This document shows, in pieces, positions 16,656-25,906 of a stretch of 64,000 bases of DNA. The DNA is taken from contig NZ_WOAC01000002.1 of the NCBI RefSeq assembly GCF_009749525.1, forward strand, positions 186,001-250,000. Reading direction: 5' to 3'. The notes beneath the pieces were generated by a model. The model did no database searches and was not told where the DNA came from. It was given only the letters and a program-made list of their open reading frames with translations. Source of the stretch: Mesorhizobium xinjiangense. GTDB lineage: Bacteria > Pseudomonadota > Alphaproteobacteria > Rhizobiales > Rhizobiaceae. Within the stretch, counting starts at the first letter, position 1. Each line of letters begins with the position of its first letter. The translations under genes and the position numbers were made by a program.

Positions 16656-17906
16656 TCAGCGCCACGCACACAAAAGCCCCTCCAGTCCGTGGAAATGATA
16701 GACGTCGCGGTAGCGCGGCTGCTCGGCGAGCCGGAGATCGGGCAACCGGTCGAACAGCACTTTCAGCCCGACCTGCAGTTCCAGCCGGGCGAGCGGCGCG
16801 CCGATGCAGAAGTGAATGCCGGCGCCGAAGGAGACGTTCTTCTGGTCGCCGCGCTGCGGATCGAAGGAACGCGGCGCGGCATAGGCGGCCGGGTCGTTGT
16901 TGGCCGCGCCCAGCATGAGGCCGATCTGCTCGCCCGGCCGCACGAGAATTCCGGGTTCGATCTCGATCTCCTCATAGGCATAGCGCGTGAACATGTGCAG
17001 CGGCGCATCGAAACGCAGGCATTCCTCGACCGTCGCCGCCGTTTCCTCCTGCGTGCCGAAGAAGCGCCGCGGGTCGCCTCCCTGGGCGAGGATCGTGCGC
17101 ACCGCATTGCCCGTCTGGTGCACGGTCGCCTCGTGCCCCGCATTGAGCAGCAGGATGACCGAGGAGACGAGCTCGTCTTCGCTGAGCCTGTCGCCGTCCT
17201 CGTTCGCCGCGATCAGCAGGCTCAACAGGTCGTCGCCCGGTTCGCTGCGGCGCCTTTCGACATAGCCGCGCAGGAATTCGGTAAAGTCGCGCGCCGCGGC
17301 ATTGGCGTCTTCCTCCGTGGCGCGTGTCCTGCCGTGCATATACATGGCGACCATGCGGTTCGACCACGAGACGAGCTCGGACCCCATTGCGACCGGCACG
17401 CCCAGCATTTCGGCGATGACGGTGATCGGGATCGGTGTGGCGAAGGCAGGCAAGAGGTCGGCTTCGCCCTTGTCCTCGATGCGGTCGATCAGTTCATGCG
17501 CCAACGCCTCGATGCGCGGCCGCAACCGTTCGACCTGCCGCGACACGAAGGCCCGGTTGACCAGCGTCCGCAGCCTGGTGTGGACGGGCGGCTCGAGCTC
17601 GAGCATGGAACGCGTTTCCACCGCATCGAAATCGGCGAGATGCGCGCGATGCTCGCCGGGAAATCGCGGCGGCCCCCAGCGGTTCTCGCGCCCGAAACGG
17701 CGGTCGCGCAGCAGGCGGTTGACCGGCTCGTGGGCGCTAAAGCACCACATCCCGAACTCCTCCCAGAAGAAGGCCGGTGCGTGGGCGTGCAGGAAGGCGT
17801 AGGCCGAATACGGGTCCTGCACGAAGCCATCGTCGTGCGGGTCGATGCGCACGTGGCGGCTGGCGGGATCGAAGTCGAGATAGGGTGGGCGGGCAACGTG
17901 CTGCAT
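16656..17906 (-). CDS. cytochrome P450
   Basis: A 416-residue soluble bacterial P450, predicted to be a monooxygenase of unknown substrate. The I-helix oxygen-binding motif is AGHEATVHQ (about residue 252) and the ExxR element is in EECLRFDAPLHMFTR. The heme-binding loop is SFGAGIHFCIGAPLARLE, with the axial cysteine at about 365. No ferredoxin or reductase gene lies next to it, so electrons must come from elsewhere. It converges with the terminator downstream of metY. Confidence 0.95.
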   Translation of the reverse strand: MQHVARPPYLDFDPASRHVRIDPHDDGFVQDPYSAYAFLHAHAPAFFWEEFGMWCFSAHEPVNRLLRDRRFGRENRWGPPRFPGEHRAHLADFDAVETRSMLELEPPVHTRLRTLVNRAFVSRQVERLRPRIEALAHELIDRIEDKGEADLLPAFATPIPITVIAEMLGVPVAMGSELVSWSNRMVAMYMHGRTRATEEDANAAARDFTEFLRGYVERRRSEPGDDLLSLLIAANEDGDRLSEDELVSSVILLLNAGHEATVHQTGNAVRTILAQGGDPRRFFGTQEETAATVEECLRFDAPLHMFTRYAYEEIEIEPGILVRPGEQIGLMLGAANNDPAAYAAPRSFDPQRGDQKNVSFGAGIHFCIGAPLARLELQVGLKVLFDRLPDLRLAEQPRYRDVYHFHGLEGLLCAWR

Positions 17907-18243
17907 GATGGGCTCGATAACTCGGTTGTCAGCTCTGCGCCATGGTCTACATTGCCGCGCGGTCGGTTACGACACGGACGTTGCGTCGTTCCGCCCTCGG
18001 GCGGCGGCCTGAAGGAGGGCACCGGGTGGTAGGGCTTTCCTTTGCCCGAAGCCGAAGCGGGCGATTTTGCCGACCTGTCGAGCTGGTTGCGCACCGAAGC
18101 GGTGTAAACCATTCCTGCCTTTTGAGGCAGGAAGCCATGCCCGGCCCTTGCACTACAAGGACTCACCGCCTTATCTAGCTGCGACAAGAGTTCGGTCGAT
18201 TCCAGCCTGCAACGGCCGGAGACCTCGAAAAAGGGAATGCCCA
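17907..18243. other. intergenic region upstream of clpP
   Basis: About 340 bases between the divergent P450 and clpP genes. Apart from the perfect hairpin at 18112-18133 and an imperfect GC-rich inverted repeat around 17985-18010, I see no coding frame with gene-like features. It must hold both promoters, but no clear -35/-10 pair stands out. Confidence 0.5.
18112..18133. repeat. perfect inverted repeat upstream of clpP
   Basis: TTCCTGCCT-TTTG-AGGCAGGAA, a 9-bp perfect stem with a 4-base loop, about 110 bases before the clpP start. It is not followed by a T run on either strand, so it is more likely an mRNA leader hairpin or protein-binding site than a terminator. Confidence 0.6.
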
Positions 18244-18885
18244 ATGAAAGATCCAGTGCAGACCGCGATGAACCTCGTGCCGATGGTCGTCGAGCAGACC
18301 AATCGCGGCGAGCGCGCCTATGACATTTTTTCACGACTCCTCAAGGAGCGCATCATCTTCATTACCGGCCCGATCGAGGACGGAACGGCGACGCTGGTCT
18401 GCGCCCAGCTTCTCTTTCTGGAGGCCGAGAACCCGAAGAAGGAGATCGCGCTCTACATCAACTCACCCGGCGGCGTGGTGACTTCGGGCATGGCGATCTA
18501 CGACACGATGCAGTTCATCAAGCCGGCGGTTTCGACGCTGTGCATCGGCCAGGCGGCCTCGATGGGCTCGCTGCTTCTGTGCGCCGGGGAAAAAGACATG
18601 CGTTTTGCCACGCCGAATGCCCGCATCATGGTGCACCAGCCTTCGGGCGGCTTCCAGGGCCAGGCCTCCGACATCGAACGTCATGCCCAGGACATCATCA
18701 AGCTCAAGCGCCGCCTGAACGAGGTCTATGTCAAGCACACCGGCCAGGATTACGAGACCATTGAAAAGACGCTCGACCGCGACCATTTCATGACATCGGA
18801 CGAGGCGCAGGAATTCGGCCTGATCGACAAGGTGATGAGTTCGCGTCAGGCAGCCGAGGGTGCTGACACGGATACGGTTGCTTGA
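18244..18885 (+). CDS. clpP: ATP-dependent Clp protease proteolytic subunit
   Basis: A 213-residue serine peptidase forming the 14-mer chamber that degrades proteins delivered by ClpX or ClpA. Catalytic residues are visible in order: the serine in [13 protein letters not shown] (about S106), the histidine in [10 protein letters not shown] (about H131) and an aspartate further on in the [17 protein letters not shown] region. AAGGGA precedes the ATG at 18244. The clpP-clpX-lon-hupB order is conserved in alphaproteobacteria. About 315 bases separate it from clpX, so the two may be transcribed separately. Confidence 0.97.
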   Translation: MKDPVQTAMNLVPMVVEQTNRGERAYDIFSRLLKERIIFITGPIEDGTATLVCAQLLFLEAENPKKEIALYINSPGGVVTSGMAIYDTMQFIKPAVSTLCIGQAASMGSLLLCAGEKDMRFATPNARIMVHQPSGGFQGQASDIERHAQDIIKLKRRLNEVYVKHTGQDYETIEKTLDRDHFMTSDEAQEFGLIDKVMSSRQAAEGADTDTVA

Positions 18886-19199
18886 AAGGCCTGAACCGTC
18901 TGAACGCTTCGGCGTTGCCTTGCAGGCGCCGCGGGGGAGAAATCTCGTGCGGCGCAGGTTGATTTGCTGCGGCCTGCGGCATTTCAGACACAAATGGGTG
19001 TTTTCTCGACGCGCGGCGCGTCCTACGTTAAGGCTGACGTGAGTTTGGCGGGTGGTATCGTTAGCCGGAGTTTCACGAAGCGTTGCCGCGCGGCGCAAAG
19101 TGTGTTTCGTTCATCAACGTGCCTTCAGGGCTTCGCTGCCGAATGAATCGGGCAGCGGTCGACCAAGCGGCCGATCGGGACTGAGAAGGAAATATTGGC
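18886..19199. other. clpP-clpX intergenic region
   Basis: About 314 bases with no convincing open frame. I see no hairpin with a T run, and no promoter strong enough to call. Confidence 0.4.
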
Positions 19200-20474
19200 A
19201 TGAGCAAGATCAGCAACAGCGGCGGTGATTCCAAGAACACGCTCTATTGCTCCTTCTGCGGCAAGAGCCAGCACGAAGTCCGCAAGCTGATCGCGGGCCC
19301 GACTGTGTTCATCTGCGATGAATGCGTCGAACTGTGCATGGACATCATTCGCGAGGAGAACAAGACCTCCATGGTGAAGTCGCGCGAAGGCGTGCCGACA
19401 CCGCAGGAGATCATCGAGGTCCTCGACGACTACGTCATCGGCCAGGCATACGCCAAGCGCGTGTTGTCCGTGGCCGTCCACAATCACTATAAGCGGCTGG
19501 CGCACGCGACCAAGGGCAACGACGTCGAACTGGCCAAATCGAATATTTTGCTGATCGGCCCGACCGGCTGCGGCAAGACGCTGTTGGCGCAGACGCTCGC
19601 GCGCATCATCGACGTGCCCTTCACCATGGCCGACGCGACCACGCTGACCGAGGCGGGCTACGTCGGCGAGGATGTCGAAAACATCATCCTCAAGCTCCTG
19701 CAGTCGGCCGACTACAATGTCGAGCGCGCCCAGCGCGGCATCGTCTATATAGACGAGATCGACAAGATCTCGCGCAAGTCGGACAATCCGTCGATTACCC
19801 GCGACGTGTCGGGCGAGGGCGTGCAGCAGGCGCTCCTGAAGATCATGGAGGGAACGGTCGCTTCGGTGCCGCCGCAGGGCGGACGCAAGCACCCCCAGCA
19901 GGAGTTCCTGCAGGTCGACACGGCGAACATCCTGTTCATCTGCGGCGGTGCCTTTGCCGGTCTGGACAAGATCATCTCCGATCGCGGCCGCAAGACCTCG
20001 ATCGGCTTCGGCGCCAATGTGGCGGCGCCCGAAGATCGCCGCAGCGGTGACCTCTTCCGTCAGGTGGAGCCGGAGGATTTGCTGAAGTTCGGGCTGATCC
20101 CGGAATTCGTCGGCCGCTTGCCGGTGCTGGCAACGCTCGAGGATCTCGACGAGGATGCGCTGGTGCAGATTCTGACGGCGCCCAAGAATGCCCTTGTCAA
20201 GCAGTATCAGCGGCTGTTCGAGATGGAGAATGTGGAACTGACCTTCCAGGAATCGGCGCTCACGGCGATTTCCCAGAAGGCGATCGAGCGCAAGACCGGC
20301 GCGCGGGGGTTGCGCTCCATCATGGAGTCGATCCTGCTCGACACCATGTTCGAGCTTCCGGCGCTGGAAGGCGTACAGGAAGTGGTGATTTCGGACGAGG
20401 TGGTGACGGGGCAGGCGCGGCCGCTCTATATCTACGCCGAACCGAAGAAGGAAAAGGCGAACGCCAGCGCCTGA
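19200..20474 (+). CDS. clpX: ATP-dependent Clp protease ATP-binding subunit ClpX
   Basis: A 424-residue AAA+ unfoldase that recognises tagged proteins and feeds them to ClpP. The N-terminal zinc-binding domain has [11 protein letters not shown] and [10 protein letters not shown]. Walker [16 protein letters not shown] is near residue 120, Walker B is IVYIDEIDK, and the IGF loop that docks to ClpP is in [10 protein letters not shown]. The arginine sensor region [15 protein letters not shown] follows. Length matches the family. Upstream GAAGGAA provides a ribosome-binding site. Confidence 0.98.
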   Translation: MSKISNSGGDSKNTLYCSFCGKSQHEVRKLIAGPTVFICDECVELCMDIIREENKTSMVKSREGVPTPQEIIEVLDDYVIGQAYAKRVLSVAVHNHYKRLAHATKGNDVELAKSNILLIGPTGCGKTLLAQTLARIIDVPFTMADATTLTEAGYVGEDVENIILKLLQSADYNVERAQRGIVYIDEIDKISRKSDNPSITRDVSGEGVQQALLKIMEGTVASVPPQGGRKHPQQEFLQVDTANILFICGGAFAGLDKIISDRGRKTSIGFGANVAAPEDRRSGDLFRQVEPEDLLKFGLIPEFVGRLPVLATLEDLDEDALVQILTAPKNALVKQYQRLFEMENVELTFQESALTAISQKAIERKTGARGLRSIMESILLDTMFELPALEGVQEVVISDEVVTGQARPLYIYAEPKKEKANASA

Positions 20475-20724
20475 TCGCATGGGTCGCCCGTCGCAGCGAC
20501 AGGCGGCTCGTTCGCGGCCTGCGCTTGCGGGCAGGTGTGTGGCTCCGCCTCCTGCCCTTGACCTTTGCACCACCCACATCCACCTATGGGCTATCGGGCT
20601 GCAACGTCGAATTTCGTGCTAACTTCCCGCATACTCCCAATGCGATCATAGGCGGAACGGTGTGCAGCCGTTAATATGAGATTCGCGGTTGGCTGATGGC
20701 GGCCGCGGAATGAAAGGCGAGACA

Positions 20725-23148
20725 ATGTCAGAAACCACAAAGCCAACTGCGTCGGCAAACGGCATATATCCGGTTCTTCCGCTGCGAGATATCGTTGTCT
20801 TCCCGCATATGATCGTGCCGCTCTTTGTCGGCCGCGAGAAGTCGATCAAGGCGCTGGAAGAAGTCATGGGCGCCGACAAGCAGATCCTGCTGGCCACGCA
20901 GATGAATGCGGCGGACGACGACCCCGAGGCGGGCGCCATCTACGATATCGGCACGTTGGCCAATGTCCTGCAGCTCTTGAAACTCCCCGACGGCACCGTG
21001 AAGGTGCTGGTGGAGGGCACGACGCGGGCGCAGATTGCGTCGTTCACCGAGCGCGACGAGTTTCACGAAGCTGTCGCCGACCTCCTGCCCGAGCCCGAGG
21101 AGGAAGAGGTCGAGATCGAGGCGCTGGCACGCTCTGTCGTGAGCGATTTCGAGAACTACGTTAAGCTCAACAAGAAGATTTCGCCCGAGGTCGTGGGCGC
21201 GGCCGGCCAGATCGAGGATTACTCCAAGCTGGCCGATACGGTTGCCTCGCATCTGGCGATCAAGATTCCCGAAAAGCAGGAAATGCTTGCCACGCTGTCC
21301 GTGCGCGAGCGCCTGGAAAAGGCGATGGGCTTCATGGAAGCCGAGATCTCCGTACTTCAGGTGGAAAAGCGCATCCGCTCGCGCGTCAAGCGCCAGATGG
21401 AGAAGACGCAGCGCGAGTATTACCTCAACGAGCAGATGAAGGCGATCCAGAAGGAGCTCGGCGAGGGCGAGGACGGTCGCGACGAGGCGGCCGAGTTCGA
21501 GGAGCGCATCAAGAAGACCAAGCTCACCAAGGAAGCGCGCGAAAAGGCCAATGCGGAGCTGAAGAAGTTCCGCACCATGTCGCCTATGTCGGCGGAAGCG
21601 ACCGTCGTGCGCAACTACCTCGACTGGATCCTGTCGATCCCGTGGGGCAAGAATTCCAAGGTCAAGCACGATCTGCATTTTTCGCAGGAGGTACTTGACG
21701 ACGATCACTTCGGGCTCGACAAGGTCAAGGAGCGCATCGTCGAATATCTGGCCGTCCAGAGCCGGCAGAAGAAGCTCAAGGGTCCGATCCTGTGCCTCGT
21801 CGGCCCGCCCGGCGTCGGCAAGACCTCGCTCGGCAAGTCGATCGCCAGGGCGACCGGTCGCGAGTTCATCCGCATGGCGCTCGGCGGCGTGCGCGACGAA
21901 GCCGAGATCCGCGGACACCGGCGCACCTATATCGGCTCGATGCCCGGCAAGGTCATCCAGTCGATGAAGAAGGCGAAGAAGTCCAATCCGCTCTTCCTGC
22001 TCGACGAGATCGACAAGATGGGCATGGATTTCCGCGGCGACCCGTCATCGGCCCTGCTCGAGGTTCTCGATCCGGAGCAGAACGCGACCTTCATGGACCA
22101 TTATCTCGAGGTCGAATATGACCTGTCGAGCGTGATGTTCGTGACGACCGCCAATACGCTCAACATCCCGCCGGCGCTGATGGACCGCATGGAGATCATC
22201 CGCATTGCCGGCTACACCGAGGACGAGAAGGTGGAGATCGCCAAGCGGCATCTGCTGCCAAAGGCGGTGCGCGATCATGCCTTGCAGCCCAAGGAGTTCT
22301 CCGTCACCGACGAGGCTCTGCGGTCGGTGATCCGCATCTATACGCGGGAAGCCGGCGTGCGTAACCTTGAGCGCGAACTGATGAAGCTTGCCCGCAAGGC
22401 GGTGACCGAGATCCTCAAGACCGACAAGAAGACGGTCAGGATCACGGAGAAGAACCTTGACGACTATCTTGGTGTGCCGCGCTTCCGCTTCGGCCAGGTC
22501 GAAGGCGAAGAGGACCAGATCGGCGTCGTGACCGGACTTGCCTGGACCGAGGTCGGTGGCGAACTCCTCACCATCGAGGGCGTGATGATGCCCGGCAAGG
22601 GCAAGATGACCGTGACCGGCAACCTGAAGGACGTGATGAAGGAATCGATTTCGGCGGCCGCATCCTATGTGCGCTCGCGGGCCATCGATTTCGGCATCGA
22701 GCCGCCGGCCTTCGACAAGACGGACATCCATGTCCACGTGCCGGAAGGTGCGACGCCGAAGGACGGACCGTCCGCCGGCGTGGCCATGGCAACCGCGATC
22801 GTCTCGGTGCTGACGGGCATTCCGGTCAGGGCCGATGTGGCGATGACCGGCGAGATCACGCTGCGTGGCCGGGTGCTGCCCATCGGCGGGCTGAAGGAGA
22901 AGCTCCTTGCGGCGTTGCGCGGCGGCATCAAGAAGGTGCTGATCCCGGAGGAAAACGCCAAGGATCTGGTCGACATTCCGGATAATGTGAAGAGCGGTCT
23001 GGAGATCGTCCCGGTCAGCCGTGTCGGCGAGGTTCTCAGTCATGCGCTGACGCGCATGCCCGAGCCGATCGAATGGGTGGAGCCCGTTGAGGCTGCGGCC
23101 CAGAAGGCCGGGGCCGACGATTCGGGTGCGGCCTCGCTGGCGCATTGA
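20725..23148 (+). CDS. lon: Lon protease
   Basis: An 807-residue ATP-dependent serine protease acting on misfolded and regulatory proteins in the cytoplasm. The N-terminal substrate-binding domain begins YPVLPLRDIVVFPHMIVPLF, Walker A GPPGVGKTSLGKS is near residue 360 and Walker B is LFLLDEIDKMG. The C-terminal protease domain has the catalytic dyad: the serine in PKDGPSAGVAMATA (about S683) and the lysine in GGLKEKLLAA (about K726). ATG 20725 (MSETTKP) is preferred over ATG 20710 because of AAGG spacing. A terminator follows. Confidence 0.98.
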   Translation: MSETTKPTASANGIYPVLPLRDIVVFPHMIVPLFVGREKSIKALEEVMGADKQILLATQMNAADDDPEAGAIYDIGTLANVLQLLKLPDGTVKVLVEGTTRAQIASFTERDEFHEAVADLLPEPEEEEVEIEALARSVVSDFENYVKLNKKISPEVVGAAGQIEDYSKLADTVASHLAIKIPEKQEMLATLSVRERLEKAMGFMEAEISVLQVEKRIRSRVKRQMEKTQREYYLNEQMKAIQKELGEGEDGRDEAAEFEERIKKTKLTKEAREKANAELKKFRTMSPMSAEATVVRNYLDWILSIPWGKNSKVKHDLHFSQEVLDDDHFGLDKVKERIVEYLAVQSRQKKLKGPILCLVGPPGVGKTSLGKSIARATGREFIRMALGGVRDEAEIRGHRRTYIGSMPGKVIQSMKKAKKSNPLFLLDEIDKMGMDFRGDPSSALLEVLDPEQNATFMDHYLEVEYDLSSVMFVTTANTLNIPPALMDRMEIIRIAGYTEDEKVEIAKRHLLPKAVRDHALQPKEFSVTDEALRSVIRIYTREAGVRNLERELMKLARKAVTEILKTDKKTVRITEKNLDDYLGVPRFRFGQVEGEEDQIGVVTGLAWTEVGGELLTIEGVMMPGKGKMTVTGNLKDVMKESISAAASYVRSRAIDFGIEPPAFDKTDIHVHVPEGATPKDGPSAGVAMATAIVSVLTGIPVRADVAMTGEITLRGRVLPIGGLKEKLLAALRGGIKKVLIPEENAKDLVDIPDNVKSGLEIVPVSRVGEVLSHALTRMPEPIEWVEPVEAAAQKAGADDSGAASLAH

Positions 23149-23182
23149 GCGCATCGGCGTATTTTTCTCTCAAAAGTTGAAT

Positions 23183-23209
23183 AAGCCGGGCTTCACGCCC
23201 GGCTTTTTT
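23183..23209 (+). terminator. Rho-independent terminator of lon
   Basis: Stem AAGCCGGGC / GCCCGGCTT with loop TTCAC and a T run (23204-23209), about 35 bases after the lon stop. Confidence 0.92.
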
Positions 23210-23346
23210 GCAAAAATCAGCGGAAAACCCAGCATTTCCGCGATTCAGACGATATTCCTGCTTGGTTGTGGTAGCAGTTATCACTAAAGTTCCGGCGCGG
23301 CGGGAAGCCGCTCCGTAATGCGGTTTTTTGAATGAAAGAGGGTTTC

Positions 23347-23619
23347 ATGAATAAGAACGAACTGGTGTCCGCCGTTGCCGAGGCGACAAGTCTTTCGAAA
23401 GGGGATGCCCAGGGCGCGGTCGAAGCGGTGTTCGACGTGATCACCAAGGAGCTGAAGTCGGGCGGGGACGTGCGCCTGGTCGGATTCGGCAACTTCTCGG
23501 TCTCCAAGCGCGAGGCTTCCGTAGGCCGCAACCCGCAGACGGGCGCCGAGGTGCAGATCCCGGCCCGCAACGTGCCCAAATTCTCGGCCGGCAAGGGCCT
23601 GAAGGACGCCGTCAACTGA
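23347..23619 (+). CDS. hupB: DNA-binding protein HU
   Basis: A 90-residue histone-like protein that bends and compacts DNA as a dimer. It shows MNKNELVSAVAEATSLSKG, VRLVGFGNFSVSKREA and the beta-arm GRNPQTGAEVQIPARNVPKF, whose proline intercalates in DNA, then SAGKGLKDAVN. ATG 23347 gives the standard 90-residue length; an upstream ATG at 23332 would add five residues. GAGGG precedes it. A repeat element lies between the gene and its terminator. Confidence 0.97.
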   Translation: MNKNELVSAVAEATSLSKGDAQGAVEAVFDVITKELKSGGDVRLVGFGNFSVSKREASVGRNPQTGAEVQIPARNVPKFSAGKGLKDAVN

Positions 23620-23635
23620 TAGCGCCGCTGCGCTA

Positions 23636-23747
23636 GCGCGCATTCGCTTCAAACGGAGACGTTTGAAGCAAAGATATGCGCGCCAGTTCAATATGTTGGA
23701 GCAGGTGTCATTCGCTCAAACGTCATCGTTTGAGCGGGACATGCTCT
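23636..23747 (-). repeat. RIME-like palindromic repeat, copy B
   Basis: Same two-palindrome element as copy A in the opposite orientation. The first palindrome is CGCTTCAAACG...CGTTTGAAGC; the second is CGCTCAAACG-TCAT-CGTTTGAGCG. They are joined by GCGCGCCAGTTCAATATG. It sits directly after hupB and before the hairpin terminator that presumably belongs to hupB. Confidence 0.85.
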
Positions 23748-23761
23748 GGAAATCGACAAGA

Positions 23762-23790
23762 AGGCCGGGCCGTCGCTGCCCGGCTTTTTT
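23762..23790 (+). terminator. Rho-independent terminator, probably of hupB
   Basis: Stem GCCGGGC / GCCCGGC (23764-23770, 23778-23784) followed by six T. It lies 145 bases after the hupB stop, with a palindromic repeat between the two. Confidence 0.85.
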
Positions 23791-23869
23791 ATGGCTGTCG
23801 GCCGGTGGCCGGTCCGGGGCGCGGAGGGCGCCGGGCGCCGCTCGATCTACTGGAAGCGGGCGCGCCGTT

Positions 23870-24382
23870 TCATGCGGTGGGACGCCGGGTCAGGCTGAGC
23901 GCGATGAGGCTGGCGCCGTTCGACAAGAGCTCAATGGCGAGGAACAGACCCAGTATGCGTGCCGCGGATTGGGGAAAGCTGACGATCAATAGCGCCAGCA
24001 GAAGCGACACGCCGCCCGAGACCAGGACCAGCCAGAAGAACCGCGTGCTGCGGATCTGAAACGCCATGACCAACTTGGCCACGCCGACGACGGCGAACAG
24101 GATGGCGATCAGCGCCGTCAGCGACACGGCTCCGGCGAGCGGATTGGCCAGAAGCGATATGCCGACGAACAGGCCGAGCACGCCGATCAGGCCGGCCCAC
24201 AGAGTTGCGCCCAGGGCCTGCTCGCGAAAGGCCGATACGATCTGCAACAGGCCGACGAGGAGAAAAACCCATCCGGCGACCTTTTCGGCCGCCAGCGTGG
24301 CGGCGAGAGGGTTTGCGAGTGCCATCAGGCCGCCAAGAATGGAGACCACGCCGATCAGAAACCAAAGAAGCCAGTTCTTCAT
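23870..24382 (-). CDS. HdeD-family (DUF308) membrane protein
   Basis: A 170-residue integral membrane protein with six hydrophobic segments arranged as three pairs, the HdeD layout. The repeated LxGxxxLxNPLAA-type motif appears in LGGLMALANPLAA and VGISLLANPLAG. E. coli HdeD is tied to acid resistance, but most family members have no known role. It stands alone and converges with hupB. Confidence 0.85.
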   Translation of the reverse strand: MKNWLLWFLIGVVSILGGLMALANPLAATLAAEKVAGWVFLLVGLLQIVSAFREQALGATLWAGLIGVLGLFVGISLLANPLAGAVSLTALIAILFAVVGVAKLVMAFQIRSTRFFWLVLVSGGVSLLLALLIVSFPQSAARILGLFLAIELLSNGASLIALSLTRRPTA

Positions 24383-24454
24383 CGCCCGTCACCATTTTCG
24401 CAAGCAGGGTTGTCCAACGAGTATATGCGCCAATCCTTAAGCGCGAAAGCCGCT

Positions 24455-24567
24455 CGCGCGCGTTCGCATCAAACGGAAACGTTTGAAGCGAAGATATGCG
24501 CGCCAGATCAATATGTTGGAGCAGTACCTTTCTCTCAAACGATTCCGTTTGAGCGGGACATGTTCTA
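24455..24567 (-). repeat. RIME-like palindromic repeat, copy C
   Basis: Third copy, same orientation as copy B: CATCAAACGGAAACGTTTGA, then GCGCGCCAGATCAATATG, then CTCAAACGATTCCGTTTGAG, ending near GACATGTTCTA. It separates the HdeD-like gene from the divergent ROK operon promoter. Confidence 0.85.
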
Positions 24568-24631
24568 AAACTGTGCCATCCCGCCCGTGGCAGCTCAGTC
24601 CGGTACCGCCACGGGGTGGCCCGATCCGCAA

Positions 24632-24659
24632 TTGACGCGCCAGTGGGTTTATGTAATTA
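24632..24659 (+). promoter_or_regulatory. candidate promoter of the ROK operon
   Basis: TTGACG (24632-24637), a 16-base spacer and TAATTA (24654-24659). The -10 overlaps the left arm of the palindrome at 24657-24681, which fits repression by the encoded regulator. Confidence 0.5.
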
Positions 24660-24681
24660 ATTCGGTAAGGGAACGAATTAA
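24657..24681. promoter_or_regulatory. palindromic operator, probably ROK binding site
   Basis: Perfect inverted repeat TTAATTCG-N9-CGAATTAA, 25 bp in all, 11 bases before the GTG start of the ROK gene and overlapping its likely -10 region. AT-rich palindromes of this form are typical of NagC/XylR-type ROK repressors. Confidence 0.7.
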
Positions 24682-24691
24682 AAGAAGCACC

Positions 24692-25906
24692 GTGAACGAC
24701 ACGCCTCGCATATCGCGCCAGTTTTCGCTCTGCATGGTGATGGAAACCATCGTCCATTGCGGACCAATCTCACGCGCAAGCATTGCCAAACAGACGGGGC
24801 TGTCGAAGCAGACCATTTCCGAGATCGCGCGCCAGCTCGAGGACGACGGCTGGATCCGCGAGACGGGGCGCACCAGCGGCCATGTCGGGCGCACTGCCAT
24901 CACCTATGAGATCGTGCCGGAATCGGCCTGCATTGCGACGGTGGATCTGGGTGGCACCAAGGTGCGTGCGGCGATTGCCGATCTCGCCTGCCAGGTGCTG
25001 GGCGAATTGACCGAACCGACCGACAGCCGTGGCGGTCTGCACGTGGTGCGCCAGATTGCGCGTCTGTGCCGGGAGGCCGCGAAGACCAACAATATCGCCA
25101 TGGAGAAGGTGCGGCTTGCCGTCGTCGGCGTGCCCGGTGCACCCGACCGCGCCACCGGCCGCATTCTCATGGCGCCGAACATTCCCGGCCTCGACGAGAT
25201 CGACGTCGAGGCGGCGCTCGGCAAGGAGCTTGGCGTCGCCATAATGCTCGAAAACGACGTCAACCTGGCCGCGATCGGCGAGCACTGGATCGGCAGCGCA
25301 ACCGGCGTCGACGATCTGGTCTATATCGCGCTGGGCACCGGCATCGGCGCTGGGATCATGGTCGGCGGCGAACTCGTGCGCGGCTTTTCCAATGCTGCGG
25401 GAGAACTCGGCTTTCTGCCCTTCGGCGCCGATCCGTTCGAGCCCGACTCGCTCAAATACGGCGCGCTCGAGCGGGTGGCGGCAACGTTCGGAATGCGCAA
25501 TCGCTACAAGGAGTTGAGCGGCAAGCCGCTTGAGGTTCCAGCCATCTTCGACGCCGCCGAAACGGGCGATGCGCATGCCATCAAAGTTCTTGACGAGACG
25601 GCGCGCTATGTCGCGCGCACGGTGGCGGCAATCTGCGCCATCACCAATCCCGGCAAGGTGGTGCTCGGCGGTTCGATCGGCGGTCGCAGCGAACTCGTAT
25701 CGCGCGTGCGCGCATTGCTGCCGCTTTGCTTTCCCAACCCTGTCGAGATCGGCACCTCGGAGCTTGGCACCAAGGTCGCCATCGTGGGCGGCGCGGCGGT
25801 GGGCCTCACCCATCTTCATGCCACGTTGTTCTCCGGCGGCGTTCCCGGCGCGGCGATCACGCTGCCGCCGGCCAACGTGGTCAAGCTGGTGGAGGCAGCG
25901 CAATGA
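24692..25906 (+). CDS. ROK-family transcriptional regulator
   Basis: A 404-residue repressor-type ROK protein (NagC/XylR kind). The N-terminal winged helix-turn-helix reads SRASIAKQTGLSKQTISEIA. The sugar-kinase-like domain has DLGGTKVRAAIAD, the ALGTGIGAGIMVGGELV segment and NAAGELGFLPF. The zinc-binding cysteine cluster of active ROK kinases is not evident, as expected for a regulator. GTG 24692 is chosen because translation upstream of it is not family-like. The GTG follows the palindromic operator at 24657-24681 by 10 bases, suggesting autoregulation. It overlaps the next gene by ATGA. Confidence 0.9.
   Translation: MNDTPRISRQFSLCMVMETIVHCGPISRASIAKQTGLSKQTISEIARQLEDDGWIRETGRTSGHVGRTAITYEIVPESACIATVDLGGTKVRAAIADLACQVLGELTEPTDSRGGLHVVRQIARLCREAAKTNNIAMEKVRLAVVGVPGAPDRATGRILMAPNIPGLDEIDVEAALGKELGVAIMLENDVNLAAIGEHWIGSATGVDDLVYIALGTGIGAGIMVGGELVRGFSNAAGELGFLPFGADPFEPDSLKYGALERVAATFGMRNRYKELSGKPLEVPAIFDAAETGDAHAIKVLDETARYVARTVAAICAITNPGKVVLGGSIGGRSELVSRVRALLPLCFPNPVEIGTSELGTKVAIVGGAAVGLTHLHATLFSGGVPGAAITLPPANVVKLVEAAQ

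Noticed and set aside
16207-16671. Minus-strand frame of 154 residues in the metY-P450 gap
   Set aside because: No ribosome-binding site, Pro/Arg-rich composition without a recognised family, and a strong plus-strand terminator inside it.
20557-20588. Possible heat-shock (RpoH) promoter upstream of lon: CTTGAC and CCTATG
   Set aside because: The spacing between the two elements is 20 bases, too long for the alphaproteobacterial RpoH consensus.
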